From an uncultured Alphaproteobacteria bacterium (GTDB taxonomy: Bacteria; Pseudomonadota; Alphaproteobacteria; Rs-D84): 64,000 nucleotides of DNA. The stretch lies in NCBI GenBank assembly GCA_944393245.1, contig CALXZM010000001.1:62001-126000 (forward strand), written 5' to 3'. Position numbers and translations under genes: made by a program. Shown here piece by piece: positions 52,877-63,050 of the stretch (within the stretch, counting starts at the first letter, position 1; the number at the start of each line of letters is the position of its first letter). Under the pieces are notes generated by a model that was given only the letters and a program-made list of their open reading frames with translations, was not told the origin of the DNA and ran no database searches.

Positions 52877-53824
52877 TTAAAATCCCGCACTTTTCAGCCA
52901 ACGTACATCACCATCATAAAATTGACGTAAATCGTTCAGACCGTATTTTAACATTGCTAATCTGTCCAACCCAAAGCCAAAGGCGAATCCCTGATATTCA
53001 TCTGGATTTATATTACAATTACGCAACACATTTGGATGCACCATGCCGGCCCCCATTATTTCCAGCCATTTTTTGCCCTGCCACATCATATCAATTTCTA
53101 TGCTGGGTTCTGTAAATGGGAAATAAGACGGCCGAATACGTAATTTAATATCATCCATTTCAAAAAACCGTTTCAAAAATTCGCGCACGTCCGCAATTAA
53201 ATCAGACATTGTAATATTTTTATCTATATACAATCCTTCGATTTGATGAAACATAGGGCCGTGTGTTGCGTCCATTTCTTTGCGATATGTGGCGCCAATA
53301 CCGAACATTTTTATTGGTGCGCCAATTTTTTCCATACTGCGTATTTGGATCGCGGACGTCTGGGTACGCATAACATTTCCGTTTTCCAAGAAAAACGTAT
53401 CCTGCATATCGCGGGCAGGGTGATATTCCGGCGTATTTAGCGCGGTAAAGTTATGCCAATCATCTTCGACCTCTGGCCCGGTCCACATTTCATAACCAAA
53501 CGATTCCAGTATTTGTGAAATATCCGCCAGTGCGTGCGTCAACGGATGCAGCGTACCACGATTTTCTGGCAGCGGGTTTAAAGACGGGTCCAAACGCTGC
53601 TTTTCCAATCCGGCCATTAACGCCGCATTTTCCAATTCAGATTGACGCAACTTAAACAGTTCACGTAATTCCGCATTTTCACGGTTTAATTCGGCACGCG
53701 CATCATTATCCAAATTTTTCATATTTTTTAACCTGGCCGTCATTGTGCCGTTTTTACCAAATGTCGCCGCGTACAATGACTGTAATTCTGCCAGTGTATT
53801 TATATTTTTTATTTGTTCCTGCAT
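52877..53824 (-). CDS. pheS: Phenylalanyl-tRNA synthetase alpha subunit
   Basis: PheS is the catalytic class II subunit. After an N-terminal coiled-coil (~1-80) that binds tRNA come HPLTHALADISQILESFGYEMWTGPEVEDDWHNF (~95-130), motif 2 GIGATYRKEMDATHGPMFHQIEG (~175-198), and motif 3 GFAFGFGLDRLAMLKYGLNDLRQFY (~277-300). GGGTAAAG precedes the ATG at 53824; the longer TTG reading to 53848 runs back into the upstream terminator tail. 315 residues, slightly short but complete. Confidence 0.96.
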   Translation of the reverse strand: MQEQIKNINTLAELQSLYAATFGKNGTMTARLKNMKNLDNDARAELNRENAELRELFKLRQSELENAALMAGLEKQRLDPSLNPLPENRGTLHPLTHALADISQILESFGYEMWTGPEVEDDWHNFTALNTPEYHPARDMQDTFFLENGNVMRTQTSAIQIRSMEKIGAPIKMFGIGATYRKEMDATHGPMFHQIEGLYIDKNITMSDLIADVREFLKRFFEMDDIKLRIRPSYFPFTEPSIEIDMMWQGKKWLEIMGAGMVHPNVLRNCNINPDEYQGFAFGFGLDRLAMLKYGLNDLRQFYDGDVRWLKSAGF

Positions 53825-53840
53825 AACTTTACCCTGTGTT

Positions 53841-53868
53841 AAAAACAAAAAGCCGTCATACGACGGCC
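53841..53868 (-). terminator. Terminator between rplT and pheS
   Basis: GCCGTC-GTAT-GACGGC then T5GT5 on the minus strand, 17 bp before the pheS ATG. Its place suggests either the end of rpmI-rplT or attenuation of pheST. Confidence 0.8.
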
Positions 53869-53903
53869 TTTATAATACAAAATAATATACCCACCGCCAA
53901 GGC

Positions 53904-54272
53904 TTATTTAGCGTTCGCGGAGATAAATCGTTTTGCTGTATCAACCAATTTTGTGAAGTTTTCATCCCCAGCATAGGCCATTTCGGCCAAAACCTTGCGA
54001 TCCAGGGCGACACCCGCCTTTTTCAGGCCATTCATAAACTGGCTGTATGTCATACCATTTTCGCGCACAGCGGCATTAATACGAACAATCCACAAACCAC
54101 GAAATTCACGTTTTTTAACGCGACGATCGCGGTATGCATACTGACCCGCTTTTTCTGTTTTTTCACGCGCAGCGCGATATGTCGAATGATGACGCCCCAG
54201 GTAACCCTTGGCACGCGCCAATATTTTATTATGTTTTTGTTTTACGGTTGTTCCGCGTTTAACCCTTGCCAT
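53904..54272 (-). CDS. rplT: 50S ribosomal protein L20
   Basis: L20 is an early 23S rRNA-binding assembly protein. The 122 residues carry the basic N-terminal arm ([38 protein letters not shown]) and the globular domain [41 protein letters not shown]. Normal length. AAAGGGGGCAAG precedes the ATG; 16 bp after rpmI. infC, its usual operon partner, lies 33 kb away here. Confidence 0.97.
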   Translation of the reverse strand: MARVKRGTTVKQKHNKILARAKGYLGRHHSTYRAAREKTEKAGQYAYRDRRVKKREFRGLWIVRINAAVRENGMTYSQFMNGLKKAGVALDRKVLAEMAYAGDENFTKLVDTAKRFISANAK

Positions 54273-54288
54273 AACTTGCCCCCTTTGA

Positions 54289-54492
54289 TTACTTTAATCC
54301 ATACGGGGCCAAGATTTTTGCCTGTCCCGTCATGTTGTCATTCAGATACTGTGGTTTTGATCCAGCGTTATTTGCACGCTTGGACTTGTGACGCAACAGT
54401 TTCTTGTGGGCATTTCTGGCAACACGGATTTTACCGGTCGCTGTCATAGATGCGCGCTTTTTCAAGTACGACTTTGTCTTTAATTTTGGCAT
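54289..54492 (-). CDS. rpmI: 50S ribosomal protein L35
   Basis: The 67-residue basic protein reads [20 protein letters not shown]..., the standard L35 start, with the [15 protein letters not shown] core. AGGTAAAAA precedes the ATG. It is the first gene of rpmI-rplT. The leader contains a near-palindrome ATGGCAATGGCATTGCCAT at about 54515-54533 that can form a small hairpin; L20-type autoregulation could act here, but no clear mimic is seen. Confidence 0.96.
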   Translation of the reverse strand: MPKLKTKSYLKKRASMTATGKIRVARNAHKKLLRHKSKRANNAGSKPQYLNDNMTGQAKILAPYGLK

Positions 54493-54594
54493 TTTTTACC
54501 TCTTTTTCTGTGCCTGATGGCAATGCCATTGCCATTTCGGCGTTTGCAATACGGACTGTATTTTGACATAATCAAATGAAAAATCAAGTTTTTA

Positions 54595-54623
54595 TTGAAT
54601 ATCTGACTTTTAGTGTCTAAACT
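54595..54623 (+). promoter_or_regulatory. Promoter of the mreC operon, leaderless arrangement
   Basis: TTGAAT (54595-54600), 17-bp spacer, TAAACT (54618-54623). The expected start site falls one or two bases before the ATG at 54632, and no Shine-Dalgarno sequence precedes that ATG. Confidence 0.6.
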
Positions 54624-54631
54624 AGTCCCCG

Positions 54632-55453
54632 ATGATTCAAAACAAGTTATCTTCCAGATTGCGCACAATTATAAAGTCTGCGGCTGCGGCGGCTGTGTTG
54701 CCGGTATTATTTATATACATTATGATTGCAAAACCAGACTATACATTAATGAACGGGTTGGCGCATATTGTGTTGCCGGTGGCAAACTGGGTCGGCGATG
54801 TAATAACATGGCCCATTCGCGCAGTCGGTGCCGCCATAGATAACATTCGTGAATTATCAAACCTGCGCACGGAAAATGAAGAATTACGCGTTCGTTTGGA
54901 TGATGCATTACGTAACAAAAATGAATGCGATGTCGCAATCGCAGAAAATCAAAAACTGTCACGCGAATTAGATATTGTTAAATCACATCCAAATGGCGCA
55001 ATTGTTGCCGATGTCACGTATGATAATACCGCATTTCATCACAGTACTTTTCTGATTAACAAGGGGGCAAAGCACGGATTGGCCGATGGAATGGTTGTGG
55101 TTTCAACTGATGGGCGATTGGCCGGGGTTATAACTGATGTCGCATCAAATTTTTCGCGGGTAAGGGCACTGACTGATTCAAATACAAATATCGCCGTACG
55201 CATCGCCGGGTCAGAAGTTTATGGTTTCCTGCGCGGGAATGGTTCGGATACACCAACAATCGGTTTGTTTAGTGACCCTGAATTTCAGCCATCGGCCGGC
55301 GTCAAATTGGTTACCAGTAATATCAGCGGCGTTTTACCAAATGGCATTATTGTTGGTGATATGATAAATGATACTGATGTAAATGTTTTACAGCCAGAAA
55401 CGTTATCACGTGTCATAATATTGCAATTTGATACACAAAACGTATATAAATAA
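54632..55453 (+). CDS. mreC: Rod shape-determining protein MreC
   Basis: MreC is the periplasmic scaffold of the elongasome. The 273 residues have a short cytoplasmic N-terminus, one TM helix (~18-34), a coiled-coil (~75-112, SNLRTENEELRVRLDDAL...) and the paired beta-barrels (~115-265, LINKGAKHGLADGMVVVS...GRLAGVITDV, conserved in MreC). It lacks a Shine-Dalgarno sequence and is probably translated from a leaderless message. The stop overlaps the mreD start (TAATG). Confidence 0.94.
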   Translation: MIQNKLSSRLRTIIKSAAAAAVLPVLFIYIMIAKPDYTLMNGLAHIVLPVANWVGDVITWPIRAVGAAIDNIRELSNLRTENEELRVRLDDALRNKNECDVAIAENQKLSRELDIVKSHPNGAIVADVTYDNTAFHHSTFLINKGAKHGLADGMVVVSTDGRLAGVITDVASNFSRVRALTDSNTNIAVRIAGSEVYGFLRGNGSDTPTIGLFSDPEFQPSAGVKLVTSNISGVLPNGIIVGDMINDTDVNVLQPETLSRVIILQFDTQNVYK

Positions 55454-55911
55454 TGAAAAGTAAAATTATAAACTTTTTACGCGACGCATTTCCTTTTATC
55501 GCCGTAATAGTTTTATGGCGGTTGTCTGTGGCGTTTTGGAATCCGGCGGGAATATTGGCGATAATTCCGATATTTTATTGTTCTTTTGTACGGCCAGTGC
55601 CATGGTTTGCACCATTTGCTGTACTGTTTTGCTTTTTAATTGATTATCGTTTTGATACTTTGGCATATTGGACCGCGATGTATTGCATTTTTTATGCAGT
55701 TAATGGGTTTCAATCTTTCTTTGATTTAACACGTGTTGATAAAAACGCACTGTATGTATTTATGATTTTCTTTGGCGTCAGCACGTCTATATTGGCATTT
55801 ATGGAATTTAATACATCAAACATAATGCGCGCGGCATGGCTGTTTGCATGGGTGACAACACTGTATGTACCAATTACTGCACTGATTAAAAAGGTATACG
55901 ATGATAGATAA
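55453..55911 (+). CDS. mreD: Rod shape-determining membrane protein MreD
   Basis: The 152-residue product is almost entirely hydrophobic, with about five TM helices, short charged loops and a basic C-terminus (IKKVYDDR), the pattern of MreD. MreD sequences diverge quickly; the identification rests on topology, length and position between mreC and mrdA. Its start overlaps the mreC stop and its end overlaps mrdA by 11 bases. Confidence 0.8.
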   Translation: MKSKIINFLRDAFPFIAVIVLWRLSVAFWNPAGILAIIPIFYCSFVRPVPWFAPFAVLFCFLIDYRFDTLAYWTAMYCIFYAVNGFQSFFDLTRVDKNALYVFMIFFGVSTSILAFMEFNTSNIMRAAWLFAWVTTLYVPITALIKKVYDDR

Positions 55912-57676
55912 GGAAGTCGCACGTACTTTTGACAGACGCAGTGCACTGTTTTTAACAGCAGGCGCGGTTTTAACATCCGTGTTGGTATTGCGCATGTTGC
56001 AAATGCAGGTGTTTAATTATCGCGAATATACAAAAAAAAGCGAAAACAATTCGTTCAGAATACAAATTAATATGCCTGAACGTGGACGAATTTTATCATC
56101 CGCAGGTGCCCCAATATCCAGGGACGCAAAAACATACCGTCTGTACATCATTCCCGAAGAAACACAAAACATTGATGATGTTATATCAATTGTTGCAACA
56201 GAATTAAAACTGAATAAAAAACGCATTAATCGAATATATCAAAAAATAAAAAAACAGGCTAAATTTCAACCTGTATTGGTCAGTGAAAATTCTAATTGGT
56301 CTGATTTGGCCGCATTACAGGCAAAAAATATTCCTGGGTTGCATGTACGCAGTGGGTTTGCACGCGTATATGAAATGGGGCCGGCCGGTGCACAGGTGTT
56401 TGGATATGTTGGTGACCCACCAAAACCAGTTGAAAATGCACCATTCTTTACAACTGGAATAACTGGGCTGGAAAAAAGATTTAACGACGAATTGGCCGGT
56501 ATTCCGGGTCAAACAGTCATGATAACAAATGCGGTTGGGCGCATCACAGGCGAAGATAAATCACAATTCAGGCCTGCAATTGTTGGGGCAGATATTCGTA
56601 CAACAATAAATGATGCCGCACAGCGCGCAATGTATGATGCGTTGTTAACAAATAAGTCTGGATGCGGGGTGGCATTGGATATAAAAAACGGCGATATATT
56701 GGCCATGGTTTCAACCCCCAGTTTTGACGCAAATATGTTCACAACAGATGATGCAGACGAATATATAAATTCATTGCGTAACGATTATATGAAACCTTTT
56801 ATGAACAAGGCAATAGAGGGCCTGTACCCCCCAGGGTCAACATTTAAAATCGTTGTTGCATTGGCTGCACTGGAATCCGGCGCAATTACCGCAAATGAAA
56901 AAATATTCTGTCCAGGTCACTGGGATTATGGCGACAGACGTTACCACTGTTGGGAACCCAAGGGGCATGGGCATGTTAATTTGGCTGATGCGTTAAAACA
57001 TTCTTGTGATATATATTTTTATCAATTGGCGTTAAAAATCGGAATTGATTCGATAAAGGAAATGGCAATAAAACTGGGATTCACACAAAAATTTATGGAC
57101 GGTATATTATCACGTGAAATGCCTGGAATTATCCCAGACAGATATTGGAAAGAACAGGCAATCGGATACCATTGGGTGCATGGTGATACCATTATTTCCG
57201 GCATCGGCCAGGGATTCACATTGACCAATTGTTTGCAATTGGCGATTATGACGGCACGCACCGTATCAAACAAAGTTGTTATGCCCAGATTAATTTTAAC
57301 AGATGAAAAAGTACAATTTGCAAATCTGGGGTTGCAGAAAAAAAATATTAATGCGGTTATGCGTGGTCTGGAACAAGTAACGCGCAAGGGCGGAACCGCC
57401 GCAGGCAGCGCAATAAATGTAAATGGTGCGCGCATGGGCGGAAAAACAGGAACGTCACAGGTGCGCAGTATTTCACGCGCAGAACGTGAAAGTGGTGTAT
57501 TGACCAATGAACAATTAAAATGGAATATGCGTAATCATGGTTTGTTTGTTGGATACGCACCAACAGATAACCCAAAATACGCTGTATGCGCAATAACAGA
57601 ACATTCCGGTGGCAGTGGTCCGGCCGCACGAACGGTTGCTGCAACCATGCGTGCATTATTGGGGGATAAAAAATGA
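55901..57676 (+). CDS. mrdA: Penicillin-binding protein 2 (elongasome transpeptidase)
   Basis: PBP2 crosslinks new peptidoglycan during side-wall growth, working with RodA. The 591 residues have one N-terminal TM helix (~15-32), the pedestal domain (ENNSFRIQINMPERGRIL...), and the transpeptidase domain with SxxK as PPGSTFKIVV (~310), SCDIYFYQLALKIG providing the second motif region (~370), and KTG in MGGKTGTSQV (~510). Length is a little under the typical 630. It overlaps mreD and rodA at its two ends. Confidence 0.96.
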   Translation: MIDKEVARTFDRRSALFLTAGAVLTSVLVLRMLQMQVFNYREYTKKSENNSFRIQINMPERGRILSSAGAPISRDAKTYRLYIIPEETQNIDDVISIVATELKLNKKRINRIYQKIKKQAKFQPVLVSENSNWSDLAALQAKNIPGLHVRSGFARVYEMGPAGAQVFGYVGDPPKPVENAPFFTTGITGLEKRFNDELAGIPGQTVMITNAVGRITGEDKSQFRPAIVGADIRTTINDAAQRAMYDALLTNKSGCGVALDIKNGDILAMVSTPSFDANMFTTDDADEYINSLRNDYMKPFMNKAIEGLYPPGSTFKIVVALAALESGAITANEKIFCPGHWDYGDRRYHCWEPKGHGHVNLADALKHSCDIYFYQLALKIGIDSIKEMAIKLGFTQKFMDGILSREMPGIIPDRYWKEQAIGYHWVHGDTIISGIGQGFTLTNCLQLAIMTARTVSNKVVMPRLILTDEKVQFANLGLQKKNINAVMRGLEQVTRKGGTAAGSAINVNGARMGGKTGTSQVRSISRAERESGVLTNEQLKWNMRNHGLFVGYAPTDNPKYAVCAITEHSGGSGPAARTVAATMRALLGDKK

Positions 57677-58818
57677 CACGCCAAACACGTGTTTCAAATG
57701 CCAGTATGATGAGTTTCCCTGAAAAACTTAGTCGTTTTTCATGGGCACTGTTTATTCCAATGTGTCTGATTTTGGCAATATCTATTGTTGTGCTGTATTC
57801 GGCGGGCGGGGGATCGTGGCGACCATTTGCATTATCACAATTAATAAAAAGTATTCTGGGGTTTGGGGTTTTCTTTTTCGCCGCGTTTACAAATATCAAA
57901 ACATGGATTAAATCCGCGTATGTTATATATGCAATCGCGCTGATTATGATTATATTGGTAACTTTTGTCGGGCATACTGGAATGGGGGCACAAAGATGGC
58001 TGAATCTTGGATTCTTTCATGTACAGCCATCTGAATTAATAAAAATAGCATTGGTGTTGGCACTGGCACGATATTTTGCATGGATGAATTCCGTGGAATT
58101 ATCACAATTAAAAAATTATGCGTTACCGGCCGCAATGTTACTGGTGCCATTTATATTAATTGTGGCACAACCTGATTTGGGTACGGCACTGTCATTGGGA
58201 ATGATTACGGTCGGAATGTTTTATATAGTTGGTGCACAAAAAAAGTGGTTTATAATCGCAATGATTTTGGGCTTAATGGCCGCGCCACTGGTATGGTTTG
58301 GTGGACTGCATGATTACCAACGTGACAGAATTATTACATTTATAAATCCAGACCACGATGCCCAGGGCGCAGGATATCAAATTAATCAGGCAAAAATTGC
58401 GTTTGGTTCCGGTGGTATGTTGGGCAAAGGATATATGGCCGGCACACAATCACAACAATCTTTCTTGCCAGAAAAACAGACTGATTTTATATTTACCATG
58501 TTGGGCGAAGAATTTGGTTTTATTGGGGCATTTGCATTATTAATGTTGTACACGATTATAATACTGGTTTTATTTTGGTGTGCAAAAACATGTCGTAACA
58601 GGTTTGGGCAATTGGTATGTTTTGGTTTTATGTTGAACTTTTTCATTTATTATTTTATAAATATTTCCATGGTTCTGGGACTGATGCCGACAGTTGGGGT
58701 GCCTTTGCCGTTAATGTCGTTCGGCGGCAGCAGTTTGCTGTCATTAATGTTTGGGTTCGGCCTGTGCCAGAATGCGCATATTCATAAAGATCAACAATTA
58801 TCCGCCAAAGGAAGTTAA
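57673..58818 (+). CDS. mrdB: Peptidoglycan glycosyltransferase RodA
   Basis: RodA is the SEDS glycan polymerase of the elongasome. The 381 residues have about ten TM helices with the SEDS signatures: GHTGMGAQRWLNLGFFHVQPSELIKIALVLALARYF (~95-130), IVAQPDLGTALSLG (~160), the large loop with NPDHDAQGAGYQINQAKIAFGSGG (~225-245) and the catalytic-loop region, then LMPTVGVPLPLMSFGGSS (~335-352). Its ATG overlaps the mrdA stop (ATGA). Confidence 0.96.
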   Translation: MTRQTRVSNASMMSFPEKLSRFSWALFIPMCLILAISIVVLYSAGGGSWRPFALSQLIKSILGFGVFFFAAFTNIKTWIKSAYVIYAIALIMIILVTFVGHTGMGAQRWLNLGFFHVQPSELIKIALVLALARYFAWMNSVELSQLKNYALPAAMLLVPFILIVAQPDLGTALSLGMITVGMFYIVGAQKKWFIIAMILGLMAAPLVWFGGLHDYQRDRIITFINPDHDAQGAGYQINQAKIAFGSGGMLGKGYMAGTQSQQSFLPEKQTDFIFTMLGEEFGFIGAFALLMLYTIIILVLFWCAKTCRNRFGQLVCFGFMLNFFIYYFINISMVLGLMPTVGVPLPLMSFGGSSLLSLMFGFGLCQNAHIHKDQQLSAKGS

Positions 58819-58822
58819 AACA

Positions 58823-61090
58823 ATGAACCTGCTTATCGTTGAATCACCATCAAAGGCAAAAACAATTGAAAAATACCTGGGGGCGGGGTGGCGCGTAATT
58901 GCGTCCGTTGGCCATGTGCGTGATTTGGTTCCTGAAAACGGCAGTGTTGATACAGAACATGACTTTGCCATGCGTTGGCAAATAATGCCGGGTAAAGAAA
59001 AACAAATTAAACAAATTACAGACGAATTAAAAAAGGCAGATGCTGTGTATTTGGCATCCGACCCTGACCGCGAAGGCGAAGCCATTGCATGGCACATATT
59101 GGATATATTAAAAGCCAAACGGGCATTGGATGGAAAAAAAGTTTATCGCGTCGCGTTTCATGAAATTACTAAAAAGGCTGTAACCGACGCAATTGCCCAT
59201 CCACGTGAAATTGATAAAAATTTGGTTGATGCATATTTGGTGCGCCGGGCGTTGGATTATTTAATTGGTTTTGGTATTTCACCATTATTATGGCGGCGTA
59301 ATTTGGGACGCAGTGCGGGACGTGTGCAATCCGTGGCGGTAAAACTGGTTGTTGACCGCGAACGTGAAATAGAATCTTTTAAGCCAGTTGAATATTGGTC
59401 ACTGGGGGCTGTATGCAACAAAAGCAATGATGTTTTTAATGCACAATTGTCAAATTTCAATGGTAAAAAAATTGAAAAAATGACAATTGAAAACAACGCG
59501 TATATGCATGAAATCCTGGAAAAAATTGGAAAAACAGTTATTGATGCACACGTTGTATCTATTGAAAAAAAGAAAACATCACGTCGGGCGGCCGCACCAT
59601 TTACAACCAGTACCCTGCAACAGGAAGCCGCACGTAAATTATACTTTTCATCAAAGCGCACAATGGCAACCGCACAAAAGTTGTATGAACAGGGTTTAAT
59701 TACATATATGCGAACCGATGCAACAAATTTGTCCGCGGATGCCGTAAATGAAATACGTGCATATATTGGTAAAAACTACGGCGAAAAATTCGTGCCAAAA
59801 ACACCAAATATATATGTTACAAAATCTAAAAATGCCCAGGAAGCACACGAAGCAATTCGTCCGACGCACTTTGATGAAAATATGCCAAAATTGGCCGGTG
59901 ATGAAGCAAAATTATATGATTTAATATGGAAACGCACAGTTGCGTGCCAGATGACAAATGCTGAATTCGACAGCGTTTCTGCTGATATTGAAACGGATAA
60001 CAAAGTTGCTGTGTTCCATGCGGTTGGTACAACACGAACATTTGACGGGTTTATGCGCGTTTATATAGAAGACAAAGATGATTCTGATGATAATACTGAA
60101 TCACAATTACCACCAATGGTCGTTGGCGATGAAATTAAAATTACAGAATTAAAACCAGAACAACATTTTACACAGCCACCAGCACGTTATACAGAAGCAT
60201 CGCTGGTAAAAAAACTGGAAGAATTAGGCATAGGTCGCCCATCAACATATGCGACAATTATGTCTACAATTGTTGACCGTAAATATGTGGAACAGGACAA
60301 ACAGCGACGCTTTCATCCAACACCCGGTGGATGGGTGATTTCTGCGTATTTATCAAAATATTTTCATGATTTGGTTGATGTGAATTTTACCGCAAAAACA
60401 GAAGATACACTGGACGATGTATCAAATGGAAAACGTGATAAATTGGATGCACTGCGGGCGTTCTGGACACCAACATCTGCGGAAATTTCCGGTGCACGTG
60501 ATGTAAAAACCGGTGAAATAATTGATGCAATTAATGAAATTATGCAACCACATCTGTTTCCAGACGGAAACAATCTGTGTCCAAAATGTGGCGGAAAACT
60601 GGGAATAAAATTATCTAAGTACGGTGCATTTATTGGTTGTGAAAATTATCCTAAATGCAATTATACACAACGGTTGGATAATACAAACCCAACAGAATCC
60701 GCCACAGACAGCAATGAACCAGAAAAAAAACAACCAACAAATATTGATTTGGGTAATGGCATTTCATTCCGTGTTGGTCGATTTGGACCATATGTTACAA
60801 ATGGAACAAAAAACGTACCGGCAAAGCAATATACGGCCGATACAATTACACTGGATGTGGCGCGCGAATTGTTGGAAAATGGAATTAAAAAGGCTGAACC
60901 CGTGAACCTGGGGGAAAATCCTGTTACAGGAAAGTCTATATTTTATTATCCGACGGGACGGTACGGCGCGTATATTTCATCAAATCGCGTAAATGTTTCT
61001 GTCAAAGAACAACCCAGTTTAGATACTGCAATTGATTTGATAAATAATAAAAAAACATCACCAAAGCGAAAAAGGACATCAAATAAATAA
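58823..61090 (+). CDS. topA: DNA topoisomerase I
   Basis: TopA relaxes negative supercoils by a type IA mechanism. The 755 residues start MNLLIVESPSKAKTIEKYLG (Toprim) with the acidic triad SDPDREGEAIAWHI (~78-91), then RRALDYLIGF and LGRSAGRVQSVAVKL (~150-175), the catalytic Tyr in LITYMRTDATNLSADA (~297), and one C-terminal Cys4 zinc ribbon (CPKCGG...CENYPKC, ~590-615) before two further repeats without Cys. AAAGGAAG precedes the ATG at 58823, five bases after rodA. The basic tail (SPKRKRTSNK) is typical. Confidence 0.97.
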   Translation: MNLLIVESPSKAKTIEKYLGAGWRVIASVGHVRDLVPENGSVDTEHDFAMRWQIMPGKEKQIKQITDELKKADAVYLASDPDREGEAIAWHILDILKAKRALDGKKVYRVAFHEITKKAVTDAIAHPREIDKNLVDAYLVRRALDYLIGFGISPLLWRRNLGRSAGRVQSVAVKLVVDREREIESFKPVEYWSLGAVCNKSNDVFNAQLSNFNGKKIEKMTIENNAYMHEILEKIGKTVIDAHVVSIEKKKTSRRAAAPFTTSTLQQEAARKLYFSSKRTMATAQKLYEQGLITYMRTDATNLSADAVNEIRAYIGKNYGEKFVPKTPNIYVTKSKNAQEAHEAIRPTHFDENMPKLAGDEAKLYDLIWKRTVACQMTNAEFDSVSADIETDNKVAVFHAVGTTRTFDGFMRVYIEDKDDSDDNTESQLPPMVVGDEIKITELKPEQHFTQPPARYTEASLVKKLEELGIGRPSTYATIMSTIVDRKYVEQDKQRRFHPTPGGWVISAYLSKYFHDLVDVNFTAKTEDTLDDVSNGKRDKLDALRAFWTPTSAEISGARDVKTGEIIDAINEIMQPHLFPDGNNLCPKCGGKLGIKLSKYGAFIGCENYPKCNYTQRLDNTNPTESATDSNEPEKKQPTNIDLGNGISFRVGRFGPYVTNGTKNVPAKQYTADTITLDVARELLENGIKKAEPVNLGENPVTGKSIFYYPTGRYGAYISSNRVNVSVKEQPSLDTAIDLINNKKTSPKRKRTSNK

Positions 61091-62709
61091 TGCCCAAATA
61101 TGACCGTAATTTTACCGATGAACTGCGCGAACGATTGTCCATTGTTGATGTTGTTGGACGGCGGGTACCGTTGGTAAAAAAAGGGCAAAATTATTGGGGA
61201 TGTTGTCCATTTCATAATGAAAAAACCCCCAGTTTTTCGGTAAACGAAGACAAAGGATTTTACCACTGTTTCGGATGTGGCGAACATGGTGACATTATTT
61301 CTTTTGTTATGAAATCTGAAAATGTGGATTTCAAAACTGCAATTACGGAACTGGCAAATCAAGCCGGGCTAAAAATGCCTGATTACAAACCAAAGCCCGC
61401 GGCCCAGGTTGCACGTGAAGAATCATATTATCAAATAATGAATGCGGCCGCAGAAATATATCAAAAACTATTATACGAACAGGTTGGTGCACATGCATTG
61501 GAATATGTACGTGGACGTGGATTTTCTGATGAAATGATAAAACATTATCGTATTGGGTATGCACCAAAAAACAATGTGATTGCCAATAAATTTATAAATG
61601 TAAAGCAGGACAATTTAATGGCAACTGGGATGTGTCGGCATGGCGATTACGGCATGTATGATTTTTTTCGTGATAAATTGATGTTTCCTATATTTAATGC
61701 GCGTGGTCAAATTGTTGCTTTTTCAGGGCGCAGTTTGGACGGCAGTGAACCTAAATACATAAACACAACAGATACCGAATTATTCCACAAACGTAAAACT
61801 ATTTTTGGTTTTAATTTTGCGCGTGATGCAATTCACCGCGCCAATCGCAGTATTGTTGTCGAAGGGCAAATTGATGCCATACAAATGCAGTGCAATGGTT
61901 TTCCTGAAACAGTTGCACCATTGGGGACCGCACTGACAGAAGATCATATATCCATGTTATGCAAAGCAAATCGCAATATTGTATTTTGTTTTGATGGTGA
62001 CGCCGCTGGACAAAAGGCCGCCGCACGCGCGTGCGATATTGTTATGCCATTCCTGCGTGATGCATCAGATGTGCGGTTTGCATTTGTTACCGGCGGTAAA
62101 GACCCTGATGAAGTATTAAAAACTGGTGGGGCGGTTGCAATGCAAAAAATAATTGATAATGCAACTGGGCTTGCGGACTTTTTATGGAACATTGCAAATG
62201 CCGGATTTAATGTATCCACACCAGGTGGACGCACACAGGCAGAAAAGTTTATAAGGCAAAAAACAGATAAAATAACTGATACGTCACTGCGTAATGAATA
62301 CGAACAAGAATACAAACAACGTATATTCAATCAATGGCATAAATGGAAAAAACAATCACAAAATATCCCCAGGATAGAAATGCCTGGCGTTGATGAAATT
62401 ACAAAAAATACAGTTATTTTTATTGTAAACAAATATCCTGAAATAGCGGAAAGATATGGTGATTTTTTGGCAACACTAAAAATTGATTTTGACGCCAATG
62501 CGCCTGAAATCAGCATGGACATGAAATCCGCAGAAAAATATATCGTGTCATTAAAACTGCAAAAATATATGGCACGATTGCAATCTGAAAAAAAAGATTT
62601 AACTGCACAATTACTGGGTGGGGCAGATGTGGGTGAACAAATTGCCGTGGTTGATGCAAAAATATCTGATGTACACCAGAAACTAGATACATTGATTTCA
62701 ATGGAATGA
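61090..62709 (+). CDS. dnaG: DNA primase DnaG
   Basis: DnaG makes RNA primers for replication. The 539 residues have the CHC2 zinc domain (~30-62, CCPFHNEKTPSF...CFGCG), the N-terminal polymerase part (~120-250, KYINTTDTELFHKRKTIFGF), and Toprim with VEGQIDAIQM (~263) and FDGDAAGQKAA (~308). The C-terminal helicase-binding region is short, so the protein is smaller than the usual 580-640. It overlaps the topA stop (TAATG). rpoD, the common next gene, is absent. Confidence 0.96.
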   Translation: MPKYDRNFTDELRERLSIVDVVGRRVPLVKKGQNYWGCCPFHNEKTPSFSVNEDKGFYHCFGCGEHGDIISFVMKSENVDFKTAITELANQAGLKMPDYKPKPAAQVAREESYYQIMNAAAEIYQKLLYEQVGAHALEYVRGRGFSDEMIKHYRIGYAPKNNVIANKFINVKQDNLMATGMCRHGDYGMYDFFRDKLMFPIFNARGQIVAFSGRSLDGSEPKYINTTDTELFHKRKTIFGFNFARDAIHRANRSIVVEGQIDAIQMQCNGFPETVAPLGTALTEDHISMLCKANRNIVFCFDGDAAGQKAAARACDIVMPFLRDASDVRFAFVTGGKDPDEVLKTGGAVAMQKIIDNATGLADFLWNIANAGFNVSTPGGRTQAEKFIRQKTDKITDTSLRNEYEQEYKQRIFNQWHKWKKQSQNIPRIEMPGVDEITKNTVIFIVNKYPEIAERYGDFLATLKIDFDANAPEISMDMKSAEKYIVSLKLQKYMARLQSEKKDLTAQLLGGADVGEQIAVVDAKISDVHQKLDTLISME

Positions 62710-63050
62710 ATAAAAAATATTTTTATCTTTTTCGTGATATGTATACTGGCAAAACAACCGTTTATTTTTTTCCAATGAACATGGAACCAGTTGGAATATT
62801 GTATGCAATAAAATCATTAAGCAGAATACAAACTGGGTTAAAAAAGTTTCAGGTTGGTGTATGCGAATATACAGTAAATGCAAAAAATACTGTATGGTAT
62901 CCAGCCATTTATACCGTTTGTGAAAACATATGTGATGATAAATATATTACCCCAAACGAAATCGCGTTAAATAATAATTTTATACCAATAAAAAATCCGG
63001 GTTTTTTACCGGCAATTATATCACAAAATTATATTCAAACAGGCCGGTAA
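62706..63050 (+). CDS. Protein of unknown function after dnaG
   Basis: The 114-residue product (MNKKYFYLFRDMYTGKTTVYFFPMN...) is unrecognised. It is rich in Tyr, Phe, Asn and Ile, has three Cys and no TM helix or signal peptide. It overlaps the dnaG stop by four bases (ATGA), so it is translationally coupled to dnaG at the end of the mre operon. Its codon use is AT-richer than its neighbours. Confidence 0.7.
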   Translation: MNKKYFYLFRDMYTGKTTVYFFPMNMEPVGILYAIKSLSRIQTGLKKFQVGVCEYTVNAKNTVWYPAIYTVCENICDDKYITPNEIALNNNFIPIKNPGFLPAIISQNYIQTGR

